DNA from: Pantoea dispersa
GTDB lineage: Bacteria; Pseudomonadota; Gammaproteobacteria; Enterobacterales; Enterobacteriaceae
Direction of reading: 5' to 3'
Assembly: GCF_014155765.1 (NCBI RefSeq)
Contig: NZ_SCKT01000012.1
Location: 2,154-66,153 of the forward strand
Length of the DNA stretch: 64,000 bases
Below are positions 16,542 to 24,106 of this stretch, piece after piece. The stretch's first letter is position 1. Every line of letters begins with the position of its first letter. The notes beneath the pieces were generated by a model, which saw only the letters and a program-made list of their open reading frames with translations, ran no database searches and was not told where the DNA came from. Made by a program: the position numbers and the translations under genes.

Positions 16542-17225
16542 ATGATGCAGATGAGCAAAGCAAACAGGCCGGAAGAATTGATACGGCTAACCGCGTTGAG
16601 CAAGGCGGAACTCGCGAGGATAGCGGGTGTATCCCCTCAGGCTGTGAACAGTTGGTTTAAAAGAGGTGAGATTGGGAAGGATTCTGCCATTAAGATCGCG
16701 GCAGCAACCGGAATCGACCTTTCTTGGATACTCGGTTTTAGCGATGGCATGCCTACATCCAAGCCGACTTTGCATGACGTAAAGTCAGAAGTTGAAGTTC
16801 TGGGGGAATTGAGTGATGGTTTAATACCAGTGATTGGAGACGCGGTATTAGGTATGGATGGTCTTATTGACATGATGGAGTTTCATGCGGGCTGGCTGCG
16901 CATTTATAGTGATGATAAACATGCATATGGCGTGCGCGTCAGGGGCGATAGTATGTGGCCTAGAATCCAGTCTGGTGAGTTTGTCGTAATTGAGCCAAGT
17001 ACAAAAGTAGCGCCGGGAGATGAGGTGTTTATCAGGACCAGAGATGGTCACAATATGATAAAAATTCTCAATTACAATCGCTCTGGGGATTATCAATTTA
17101 CGAGTATCAATAACGATCATAAACCGATCACGTTAACTGTTGACCAAGTAGAGAAAGTTCACTTCGTTTCAGGCATCATCAAGTCTACTCGCTTCATCTC
17201 AGCAGACGACGTATCGAAAGATTAA
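16542..17225 (+). CDS. CI-type repressor with S24 domain
   Basis: This prophage repressor is about 227 residues. The N-terminal helix-turn-helix is LSKAELARIAGVSPQAVNSWFKRG. The C-terminal LexA-like domain has the nucleophile in RVRGDSMWP and a Lys in GHNMIKIL. In-frame ATGs at 16518, 16545 and 16551 are also possible starts. A classic Ala-Gly cleavage site at the usual distance before the Ser is not obvious; the only one (HAGW) is about 22 residues away. It is divergent from cro, and a terminator follows. Confidence 0.88.
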   Translation: MMQMSKANRPEELIRLTALSKAELARIAGVSPQAVNSWFKRGEIGKDSAIKIAAATGIDLSWILGFSDGMPTSKPTLHDVKSEVEVLGELSDGLIPVIGDAVLGMDGLIDMMEFHAGWLRIYSDDKHAYGVRVRGDSMWPRIQSGEFVVIEPSTKVAPGDEVFIRTRDGHNMIKILNYNRSGDYQFTSINNDHKPITLTVDQVEKVHFVSGIIKSTRFISADDVSKD

Positions 17226-17243
17226 ACACCATCTTTTTCAAAT

Positions 17244-17266
17244 AGCCGGCTTATGCCGGTTTTTTT
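17244..17266 (+). terminator. Terminator after cI
   Basis: An AGCCGGC/GCCGGT stem with a TTAT loop is followed by seven T, 20 bases after the repressor stop. It separates the cI transcript from the pL operon. Confidence 0.85.
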
Positions 17267-17297
17267 GTTACCACCAATCACCCTATCCAAATCTGCA

Positions 17298-17352
17298 TAA
17301 ACAAAAAATTTATCAACACAATGTTGACTGCCTTATAAACATATAGTTTAAT
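17298..17352 (+). promoter_or_regulatory. Promoter pL with three left operators
   Basis: The promoter is -35 TTGACT (17324-17329) and -10 TTTAAT (17347-17352) with a 17-base spacer, the same -10 as pR. Operators of the OR type lie at 17298-17312, 17313-17327 (perfect TCAAC/GTTGA) and 17336-17350. This drives the rightward early operon and mirrors OL of lambda. Confidence 0.72.
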
Positions 17353-17382
17353 CAATTCAACGCAACAGCGCGGTAACCTGCA

Positions 17383-17538
17383 ATGAAGATGATTAAGCAC
17401 ATGGCCGACACCAGCATTCAGAACCTGATCACCTTCCTGCGTCTGTTTCCTGCAGCTGAGCTGATCTGTGATGCCGACTCCGGCGTGATGACGGTTGAAC
17501 TCAATGATGCACCAGCACCATTCAGGGCGTCGTTTTAG
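17383..17538 (+). CDS. Small early phage protein, 51 residues
   Basis: This is the first frame on the pL transcript (MKMIKHMADTSIQNLITFLR...). No domain is recognised, and it lacks the Arg-rich look of N antiterminators. The ribosome site (GGTAA) is weak. It is called on position and coding-like sequence. Confidence 0.5.
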   Translation: MKMIKHMADTSIQNLITFLRLFPAAELICDADSGVMTVELNDAPAPFRASF

Positions 17539-18300
17539 TGGAGAGATTGGCGGCTACCTTTTCCCTCTGTTTCAGGTAAACCGCCCTTTTTCACAACGAT
17601 AAGGGTATTTGCAAAGCGGGTGTTTTCGGACGCTTTAGAGACGTGGAGTAAGTGCCCTTTTCGTTGTGGTGAATGCGCAGACTGATGCGCTAAGAGTAGC
17701 GGTTTTGATAGCTGGAAATTGTGGCCGAGAACAAACAGCGTTATTCGGGCGAACTGGAAATAGGCGTTAACGCGAGCCTGGTTAAATCCAGAGGCCAATA
17801 AGACTCACCAGCATGCCGGGAGATTTCAGTACCGGCCACCACAACCGGGGGCAGCACCGAAAAAGTCTGCCAGTTCGTAAACCACGTGATTGCGTGTTAC
17901 CCGAACCAAGCTGGCTGGGAGGTCAGCACACAACAGGTAAGAGCATTGCATGAGCTGGAGCAGGGGCGGTGTTAAGGCGGGCCTGAGAAACCTTGAAGCC
18001 TTATAACCGTTAATCTAGCAATGCTCTTTCCGTTGTGGTGATGGCGCCAAGTGCGAGCGCGGCAGAACCGGCATCCACATATTCCAATCGTGCGATGCTT
18101 CAAGTCTAAAGTCGCCGCTCTGGATGTTGCCCGTTCTGCCAGAGCTCCGGGAGGCACCCGGCATCACAACTTCTTTCCAGTGTGGAGAGCGCGGCTGTGG
18201 GTCAGTGCAGAGACCCACCAGCCATTTACGTTTAATCCCTTCGATTTATTGCCATTACCGGCAAGGGATTTTATCAACCTGAATTCGTGTGGAGACGATA
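17539..18300 (+). other. Early leader region, structured, no clear gene
   Basis: This stretch holds no gene with a good start. A frame at about 17800-17975 (…TEKVCQFVNHVIACYPNQ…) looks coding but has no start codon. A frame from GTG 18051 (…ARAPGGTRHHNFFPV…) resembles the Icd/Ash-type ORFs of lambdoid and P1/P4 phages and runs in frame into the next gene. GTTGTGGTGA occurs twice (17663, 18032), with a complementary CACCACAAC between (17837). A GCGCA/TGCGC hairpin follows the first copy. An RNA-level control element is possible. Confidence 0.4.
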
Positions 18301-18461
18301 TGCAGAAGCCAAATGACAACATCACTGTCGGGATTGTCACCCTTCCCTACAGCGTAATTTTGGGCGGCTGGTTAATGCCTGATGGCACCGTAATCAAAAA
18401 CCCTATCACCGCGCAGAACGCCGCTGAGCGCCTGAACAACGCGCCCCGTTCAATCCACTGA
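18301..18461 (+). CDS. Small phage protein, 53 residues
   Basis: The product is MQKPNDNITVGIVTLPYSVI..., with a hydrophobic Gly-rich middle. The ATG follows a GTGTGGAGACGAT leader, a good ribosome site, so I prefer it to the much longer in-frame reading from 18051. The function is unknown. Confidence 0.6.
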
Positions 18462-18471
18462 GGCCACCGGC

Positions 18472-19101
18472 ATGCTGAAGAAATTATCAAATAAAGAACT
18501 GGTCGCTGCAGGGCATAAGTTCGCAGCCAATATCAGCGCAGATACGCCGCTGCTCGATATGGCGAAGATGGTCAGTGAGCTGGCAACTCAGCTCGATGTG
18601 GCGCTGGCAGCTGCTGCTGAAGCATGTAAGCAGCGCGACCAGTTGGCGCTGGAGAATGTAGCTCTGAAAAATGGGATTGGCTTCTTCAGCTATGGCACTG
18701 ACAGTGGATTCGAAGAACATGAATCTGCTGAAAAGGCCATAGCAGCCGCTGACAGTGACATCGACTATTACCGTGGTGATGCATGCGATGGATGGTCTGA
18801 AGAAACTGACTGTACTGTATGGGGTGTGATTTTGCAGCGGGCAACGATGATCGATGAGCGTCCACGCACTGAAGAAGATAGTTACCTCGGTAGCCATATC
18901 TCATCCGTCTGTGATTATGCGCTGCTGCCGAATCTCGCTACCCCAGCCACTGACGCTTACCTGAACGCGGTGCGGGCGGAAGGTGTGGAGAAGTGGATAG
19001 CCAGCCGTAATGGCGCATGGAATGGCACCACTAAGCAGGCTCAGCAGTTCGCCGCTCAGCTCCGCGCCGGCAATGCTGGTAAGGATGGCAGCCATGAATA
19101 A
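18472..19101 (+). CDS. Ead/Ea22-like early phage protein
   Basis: The 209-residue protein has an N-terminal helical unit LSNKELVAAGHKFAANISADTPLLDMAKMVSELATQLDV. A middle part is Asp/Glu rich. The C-terminal segment TPATDAYLNAVRAEGVE recurs in Ead/Ea22-type proteins of lambdoid phages. It is non-essential early cargo with no known biochemical role. Its end overlaps the next gene. Confidence 0.7.
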   Translation: MLKKLSNKELVAAGHKFAANISADTPLLDMAKMVSELATQLDVALAAAAEACKQRDQLALENVALKNGIGFFSYGTDSGFEEHESAEKAIAAADSDIDYYRGDACDGWSEETDCTVWGVILQRATMIDERPRTEEDSYLGSHISSVCDYALLPNLATPATDAYLNAVRAEGVEKWIASRNGAWNGTTKQAQQFAAQLRAGNAGKDGSHE

Positions 19102-19459
19102 TTTCCCGGCTATGACTGAGGAACGGCGGCAGGAGCTGATTGAGCTATGCGAGGCTGTGCTAGCAGGTCACGTCCAGTACGGCGGCGACACTAATGAAGA
19201 GGATATTTATAAAATCGCCCTCGCGGCGCTTAACGCCTCGCCAGCGCCGGTTCTTCGGGTGCAGGATGGGTGGAAGCTGGTGCCAATCGAGCCGACAGAG
19301 GACATGGTCATTCGCGGCTTTGAATCTGCACCTGATGAAGTTCTTAGCGATGCTGACGTTTGGGAAGCATTTAACGCCATGAGCGGATGCCAGCAGGCAG
19401 CACACAAAGCAAGACTGTGCTATGCGGCCATGTTGGCAGCAGCACCGGAGGCGGAGTAA
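19094..19459 (+). CDS. Ead/Ea22-related early phage protein
   Basis: The start is placed at the ATG after AAGGATGGCAGCC, inside the last codons of the upstream gene (121 residues). The C-terminal half (DGWKLVPIEPTEDMVIRGFES ... AAHKARLCYAAMLAAAP) is a module often attached to phage early proteins. Function is unknown. The stop overlaps the next start (TAATG). Confidence 0.68.
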   Translation: MNNFPAMTEERRQELIELCEAVLAGHVQYGGDTNEEDIYKIALAALNASPAPVLRVQDGWKLVPIEPTEDMVIRGFESAPDEVLSDADVWEAFNAMSGCQQAAHKARLCYAAMLAAAPEAE

Positions 19460-19977
19460 TGCCCTTATCTCATGACGAACTCTGCGATGTTGCCTGTCGT
19501 TTCCTGCAAAACAACGGCTTCAAGGTGGCATTTCATGACAAGTTCCGGGCATGGACTTCATACGGTGAGCAGCCGGACGCAATTGGATTCCGTAACGGGG
19601 CATCCTGCCTGGTTGAAGCAAAGTGTTCCCGCGCCGATCTATTGGCAGACCGGAAGAAGCCATTCCGGATTGACCCTTCTAAAGGCATGGGCGACTGGCG
19701 ATTCATGATTAGCGAGCCTGGCATTGTCGAGGTTAGTGACCTGCCAGAGGGGTGGGGATTACTGCATGTCGTAAAAGGCAGAGTGAAGAAGGTTCACGGC
19801 TGGCCGGGCAACATGCATTGGGTGAATATTGAATCTAAGCCATTTAAGGCAAACAAACAGGCTGAGTGCGACATGATGTTTAGCGCTCTGCGCCGTATGG
19901 ATATTCGAGGACATTTGAAAGAAATCTATGACGGTATGCCTGTTAAAGACATGGTGCAGGAGACGCTGAATGCCTAA
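19459..19977 (+). CDS. PD-(D/E)XK nuclease-like phage protein
   Basis: The 172-residue protein contains QPDAIGFRNGASCLVEAKCSR, the spacing of a PD-(D/E)XK core (Asp, then Glu-x-Lys on the next strand). It ends with a helical region. The GGAGGCGGAGTA leader gives a strong start. It might process phage or host DNA; I infer this from the motif alone. Confidence 0.65.
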   Translation: MPLSHDELCDVACRFLQNNGFKVAFHDKFRAWTSYGEQPDAIGFRNGASCLVEAKCSRADLLADRKKPFRIDPSKGMGDWRFMISEPGIVEVSDLPEGWGLLHVVKGRVKKVHGWPGNMHWVNIESKPFKANKQAECDMMFSALRRMDIRGHLKEIYDGMPVKDMVQETLNA

Positions 19978-20314
19978 ATCCCCCGCCGAACGCAAAGCAG
20001 CGCAGCGCGCCCGGCAGGCCGCTGCCGGTGTGACAAAGATTGAACTGGTGCTCGATGCACAGGAAGTAACGATGCTGGCGCAGAACTGCGCCGCTCGTCG
20101 CCCAGGGCGCGAACCCTACGACCTCAGCGAATACATCACCCTGCTCATCCGGAAAGATAACGCTGAGCTGCAGCAGCTAATCGCAGAGCTGGGAAAGCGT
20201 GACTGTGGCCGCTGTGGTGATCAGCTGCCAGTGCAGGATTGTCCCTGCAAAGGTGAAGCCGCCTGCTGGGTTAATGGCGGCTGGCATGAGACAAAACTGA
20301 AAATTTTTCCGTGA
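19970..20314 (+). CDS. Hypothetical phage protein with Cys cluster
   Basis: The 114-residue product has a basic Ala-rich N-terminus (SPAERKAAQRARQAAAG) and a short-strand/helix region that could be ribbon-helix-helix (TKIELVLDAQEVTML). A CGRC...CPC cluster near the end may bind metal. It overlaps the upstream gene by eight bases. The family is not named with certainty. Confidence 0.65.
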   Translation: MPKSPAERKAAQRARQAAAGVTKIELVLDAQEVTMLAQNCAARRPGREPYDLSEYITLLIRKDNAELQQLIAELGKRDCGRCGDQLPVQDCPCKGEAACWVNGGWHETKLKIFP

Positions 20315-20334
20315 CATGTCACGCGGGAGTTTAG

Positions 20335-20445
20335 TGCATACCGTTTACCGGAGAAGTTCACAACGCGCTGGATGATGCCATTCACCAGGCGAAATACGTG
20401 GCAGCAATCTGGCAGCGGCTTATCCCTGCCACCAGCAATATTTAA
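20335..20445 (+). pseudogene. 3'-5' exonuclease C-terminal remnant
   Basis: A 36-codon open frame without a start codon reads IPFTGEVHNALDDAIHQAKY and on to a stop. HNALDDA-x-x-QA is the last exonuclease motif (His with Asp) of phage DEDDh 3'-5' exonucleases, which normally ends the protein as here. The preceding two thirds are missing, so this looks like the scar of a deletion. Confidence 0.6.
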
Positions 20446-20483
20446 CTTACGCCTGATGCAGCAGGCCAGCGTGGAGAAAAGGT

Positions 20484-20744
20484 ATGAACACAATGTTTTT
20501 GTTAATGGCAGAGTATGAGACCGCAACCGTTCCGCTCAGCGATGTATGTGAAAAATATTTTGGGATGAAAGCATCAACTGCTGAACGCAAGGCGGCGGAA
20601 AATAAATTACCAATCGCAACCTTTCGCACTGCCGAAAGCCAGAAGGCACCCCGAATGGTGCATATTGCCGACTTAGCTGATTACATTGATCATCAACGTA
20701 GAGCAAGCCAGGAACTTCATGCGTCGCTCTCTGTTAGACAGTGA
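20484..20744 (+). CDS. PrtN-like regulator
   Basis: The 86-residue protein (MNTMFLLMAEYETATVPLSDV, LPIATFRTAESQKAPRMVHI, DLADYID) matches the pyocin activator PrtN family, a winged-helix DNA binder. In lambdoid prophages it usually lies beside the integrase and may act as excisionase or activator. GGAGAAAAGGT precedes the ATG. No integrase gene follows. Confidence 0.85.
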   Translation: MNTMFLLMAEYETATVPLSDVCEKYFGMKASTAERKAAENKLPIATFRTAESQKAPRMVHIADLADYIDHQRRASQELHASLSVRQ

Positions 20745-20747
20745 TTC

Positions 20748-20773
20748 AAGGGCCCTTAGGGCCCTTTTCTTTT
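20748..20773 (+). terminator. Terminator at end of prophage early operon
   Basis: A perfect 8-bp AAGGGCCC/GGGCCCTT stem with a 3-base loop is followed by TTCTTTTC. It comes directly after the PrtN-like stop. Confidence 0.8.
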
Positions 20774-20796
20774 CTTCGAACTTTCGTTCATTTCCG

Positions 20797-20836
20797 TTGA
20801 TATTCGCATTTCCCTGAGATATTTTTTTGATATTCG
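20797..20836. repeat. TTGATATTCG direct repeat at prophage edge
   Basis: TTGATATTCG occurs at 20797-20806 and 20827-20836, 30 bp apart, in AT-rich DNA between the last phage gene and the host cutC terminator. This could be recombinase arm sites or part of the attachment site. The other prophage end is outside the window, so the core cannot be confirmed. Confidence 0.35.
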
Positions 20837-20878
20837 GGTCCCCACGAGGCCCCCAAAAACACATAACTCATTGATTTA

Positions 20879-20911
20879 TCAAAAAAGAACCCCAGCAAGG
20901 AACTGGGGTTT
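20879..20911 (-). terminator. cutC terminator
   Basis: Leftward, an AACCCCAG/CTGGGGTT stem with a 7-base loop is followed by CTTTTTTG. This is the first clear host element to the right of the prophage. Confidence 0.8.
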
Positions 20912-20969
20912 GGTACTTGCAAACATCACGTCAGGTTTTCGGCGTGCTGCGCGGCAAAATTGGTACGGG

Positions 20970-21722
20970 TCAGGCGACCCGGTCAACGCTCATCTGCATC
21001 ATGCTCTTCATGGCTTCGACGACATCGCCATCGACACAGGAGCGGCTGAATTCATCGGTTTCCGCTTCAGAACACATCGAGACACCGGCTTTACGGTAGC
21101 GCATCGGTGACGCGACGGCACGGCTGGCGGAGCTGTGGACTTCCTGCAATCCGCTGTCGAGGAACTTTTGCAGATTGCTGAGGCGCACGCCTGCCCCTGC
21201 CATAATGATTGGACCGGTGCTGTATTCATTTAGTTCCCGTAATAATGCAATTCCGGTTTCAGCGCTCTGCTGCTGACCGGAAGTCAGAATGCGGGCGATC
21301 CCTAAATCAGTCAGAACCTCCAGCGAACGCTTCGGGCTGTGGCACAAATCAAAGGCGCGATGGAAAGTCACCGCCATGCCGTCGCACAGCGCCATAATCT
21401 GCTGCATGCGTACCGTGTCGACGTGCGCATCTTCGTCCAGCATGCCAATCACCAGGCCAGGAAAACCCAGCTCGCGAATACGCGCCACGTCCGATTTCAT
21501 CACCTCAAATTCGCGTGCGGTGTAACAAAAATCGCCGCCGCGCGGCCGCACGATCGGGTGGACCGGAATGGTCAGTTCACGTTGTGCGGCTTCCAGCATA
21601 CCCGCCGAAGGTGTCAGTCCGCCTTCACGCGGAGCACTGCACAGCTCCACGCGATCGGCACCGGACGCCTGCGCAGTCATTGCGCAGTCGATGCCATAGC
21701 AACAAATTTCCAGTTTCGTCAT
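20970..21722 (-). CDS. cutC: Copper homeostasis protein CutC
   Basis: The 250-residue TIM-barrel protein opens [18 protein letters not shown], with the family's [19 protein letters not shown] and [11 protein letters not shown]. CutC was named for copper tolerance, but its biochemical role in enterics is unsettled. The start has AAGGAGCAAGGT before ATG; 14 upstream codons in frame are not needed. In E. coli it neighbours yecM and argS; here a C-S lyase gene lies between cutC and yecM. Confidence 0.96.
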   Translation of the reverse strand: MTKLEICCYGIDCAMTAQASGADRVELCSAPREGGLTPSAGMLEAAQRELTIPVHPIVRPRGGDFCYTAREFEVMKSDVARIRELGFPGLVIGMLDEDAHVDTVRMQQIMALCDGMAVTFHRAFDLCHSPKRSLEVLTDLGIARILTSGQQQSAETGIALLRELNEYSTGPIIMAGAGVRLSNLQKFLDSGLQEVHSSASRAVASPMRYRKAGVSMCSEAETDEFSRSCVDGDVVEAMKSMMQMSVDRVA

Positions 21723-21807
21723 ACCTTGCTCCTTTTCATGACTGCTGGCTCGGGAGGAGTGCATCAGTTAGTCTGCTCATTCAGACAGTTTACGTGGAAA
21801 GCGCACT

Positions 21808-22947
21808 ATGGCATTCGATTTTGATCAAGGGATAGACCGTCGTCACAGCGATAGTTTGAAATGGCACAAATATGGTGATCGCGATGTGCTGCCTTTGTGG
21901 GTTGCCGACACCGATTTTCGCTCGCCGCCGTGCATCATTGAGGCCATTAAACAGCGTGCCGACCACGGTGTTTTCGGCTATGGCGCGACGCCGCACGGTT
22001 TGATTGATATCACTATTTCCCGCTTAGCCCAGCGCTATGGCTGGCAGATTGAGCCAGAATGGATTGTGTTGCTGCCGGGCGTGGTGAGCGGACTGAATTT
22101 ATCGGTCCGGGCATTTACCGAGTCGTCGCAGAGCACCGTGGCACCGACGCCGATTTATCCGCCGTTTCGCGCGGCGGCGCGGCTGGCGCAGCGCGCTCAG
22201 GTCAATCTGCCATTGCAATTGCAGCAGGATCGCTGGGTGATGCAGCTGGATGACAGCCAGATGCAGGGCAACGAGCGCCTGCTCATGCTGTGCAATCCGC
22301 AGAATCCGGGCGGCACCGTCTACCGCCGTGATGAACTAGAGGCGCAGCTGGCCTTTGCCCAACGCCACGATTTGCTGGTGTGCTCCGATGAAATCCATTG
22401 TGACCTGCTGTTGACGCCTGGCGTACAGCACATTCCGTTTGCCTCGCTGAGCGAAGACGCCGCCCAGCGCAGCATCACCCTGATTTCGCCGTCTAAAACC
22501 TTCAACATCGCCGGGCTGGGTGCGTCCATGGCCATTATCCCTCATCCCGAACTGCGGAAACGCTTTAAGCAGGTGCGTGAAGGCATCGTACCGGGTGTGG
22601 ATATTCTGGCGCTGGTAGCGGCGGAAGCCGCATGGCGCGGCGGTGATGCGTGGCTGGCAGACCAGCTGGCTTACCTGCGCGCCAATCGTGACTGGCTGGT
22701 GCAGCAGGTGAATGCGCTGCCGGAACTCAGCATGGTCGCGCCAGAGGCCAGCTACCTCGGCTGGATTGACGCCAGCCAGCTGGATGTCGCCAGCCCGGCG
22801 CTGTATTTCGAAAAACACGGTCTCGGTTTCTCGCCGGGCCGTGATTTCGGCGACGATCGCTTCGTGCGCTTCAACTTTGGCTGCACGCACGCCACCCTGC
22901 AGCAGGCGGTATCGCGCCTGCAGCAGGCGGTGGCAGCGCGGCGCTAA
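21808..22947 (+). CDS. PatB/MalY-type PLP C-S lyase or aminotransferase
   Basis: This is a 379-residue fold-type I PLP enzyme. The Schiff-base Lys is in SPSKTFNIAG and the PLP Asp-x-x-His pattern is in CSDEIHCDLLL. CNPQNPGGTVY and the C-terminal RFNFGCTHATL Arg are also present. The N-terminal DSLKWHKYGDRDVLPLWVADTDF is typical of PatB/MalY cystathionine beta-lyases, so beta-elimination from cystathionine or cysteine conjugates is likely. It is divergent from cutC and its stop overlaps that of yecM tail to tail. Confidence 0.9.
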   Translation: MAFDFDQGIDRRHSDSLKWHKYGDRDVLPLWVADTDFRSPPCIIEAIKQRADHGVFGYGATPHGLIDITISRLAQRYGWQIEPEWIVLLPGVVSGLNLSVRAFTESSQSTVAPTPIYPPFRAAARLAQRAQVNLPLQLQQDRWVMQLDDSQMQGNERLLMLCNPQNPGGTVYRRDELEAQLAFAQRHDLLVCSDEIHCDLLLTPGVQHIPFASLSEDAAQRSITLISPSKTFNIAGLGASMAIIPHPELRKRFKQVREGIVPGVDILALVAAEAAWRGGDAWLADQLAYLRANRDWLVQQVNALPELSMVAPEASYLGWIDASQLDVASPALYFEKHGLGFSPGRDFGDDRFVRFNFGCTHATLQQAVSRLQQAVAARR

Positions 22948-23504
22948 GCCTGTTCGCTGGCAACGATCTCCTCCAGCCGCCACGGATGAAACTTGATGGT
23001 AGTTTGCCCGTCCGTCACCGCTAAGGTCGGATTGGGCAGACGTTCATTTTCGCCCTGCGGCGTGCTGGTTTTAAACGCGATGCCCGGCTGCGTCAGCGCC
23101 TCATCTGCCAGCAACGCCATCGCACGCATGCCCAGCGTTTCGGGCTCGCCGCGCAACACAATTTCCACATGCTCCCAGCCTTCATGGCGATACAGCTTCT
23201 CACCAGGCCACGGCAGCTCGATAACATCCACCTGCCAGCCCGCGATGCGCAGCGGCTGATGCAACTTAAACAGGCAGATCGGCCGTCCATTAATCATCGC
23301 TTCGGAAAACTGCTCGCCGATTTGCATTAACCCGGCTTTCCAGCGTTCTGCCGTGGCGAACTGGTGACAGCGCACCGCCACGTGGTCCGCCTCGTGCTGC
23401 GTGAGGTCAAGACCGAGGCGTGCCGCAAAGTGTTGCAAAGCCTGTTCAAATCGGGACAGGTCTTGTTTTAAGTCACTCAGTTCTGAAGGAAAATCCAGAT
23501 TCAT
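22944..23504 (-). CDS. yecM: YecM, VOC-superfamily protein
   Basis: The 186-residue protein is related to isomerase/dioxygenase-fold (VOC) proteins and contains the EADHVAVRCHQFATAERWK and GWEHVEIVLRGEPE motifs with metal-type His and Glu. Its substrate is unknown. It keeps its E. coli neighbourhood beside argS. Confidence 0.92.
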   Translation of the reverse strand: MNLDFPSELSDLKQDLSRFEQALQHFAARLGLDLTQHEADHVAVRCHQFATAERWKAGLMQIGEQFSEAMINGRPICLFKLHQPLRIAGWQVDVIELPWPGEKLYRHEGWEHVEIVLRGEPETLGMRAMALLADEALTQPGIAFKTSTPQGENERLPNPTLAVTDGQTTIKFHPWRLEEIVASEQA

Positions 23505-23817
23505 ACGTTAAATACCTCAAACTCAGTTCAGATCTTTTAATCAATAAAAAAACAGGGCTGCCGCAGCTTTCGCTTGACAAAATGCTCGGATTCATCCGAT
23601 TTCACGCCAGAAACCTTCAAAAACCGCATAAATCGCCCCTCTCTTTCGGATTAATCGCGTAATCAGGTCCACACGTTACTTTATAAAAGTGCCTTAACCA
23701 ACTGTTATTATTAACAATAGTTAATACAATGAGATAACTCTTATTTACCCGTCAATCAATTGCAGTAGCTGACCCTTTCTTATAAATTTGGGTTTCACAA
23801 CTACAAGGAATGGCCCT
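23505..23817 (+). promoter_or_regulatory. yecM/small-peptide intergenic region
   Basis: This 313-base AT-rich gap holds no gene. A plausible rightward promoter for the next small gene is TTGCAG (23760-23765) and TAAATT (23783-23788) with 17 bases between. No other clear element is seen. Confidence 0.4.
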
Positions 23818-23940
23818 ATGTCTATGCTCATTGTTGTCGCGGTCCTGATAGCCTTGATGGGATTTGCAATTTCCCGCCACTGGAAGGTGCGTGAAGACAA
23901 AAGCGTTAAAAATCCCCGTCGCCACCCGCGCCGCCGTTAA
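23818..23940 (+). CDS. 40-residue single-pass membrane peptide
   Basis: The product MSMLIVVAVLIALMGFAISR... has one N-terminal membrane helix and a very basic tail ending HPRRR. AAGGA lies eight bases before the ATG and a promoter-like site is upstream. It is one of the short membrane proteins common in enterics. I cannot name it. It lies between yecM and argS, a spot with no well-known gene in E. coli. Confidence 0.6.
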   Translation: MSMLIVVAVLIALMGFAISRHWKVREDKSVKNPRRHPRRR

Positions 23941-24106
23941 CCGGCGCGCGGGCCTGCGTCCACCGGCAGCCATAACCGATTGCTGACGCACCCCAACATT
24001 TCACGTATACTTCCCCTCTTATTTTTTCCGTCCCGACACGCACGCGGGATGACGACATCGGCTCGCCCTCAGCTGGCGGGCCTTTTCAGCATATGAAGGT
24101 AACGCG

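Noticed and set aside
17535-17798. Leftward 87-residue frame in the early leader
   Set aside because: It runs against the pL operon with no promoter or ribosome site and no recognisable pattern.
18051-18461. Single 136-residue protein across the pL leader
   Set aside because: A strong ribosome site marks an internal ATG at 18301; the upstream part is kept only as a possible Icd/Ash-like element.
20745-20969. tRNA gene as the prophage attachment site
   Set aside because: No cloverleaf could be drawn in the strip between the phage and cutC.
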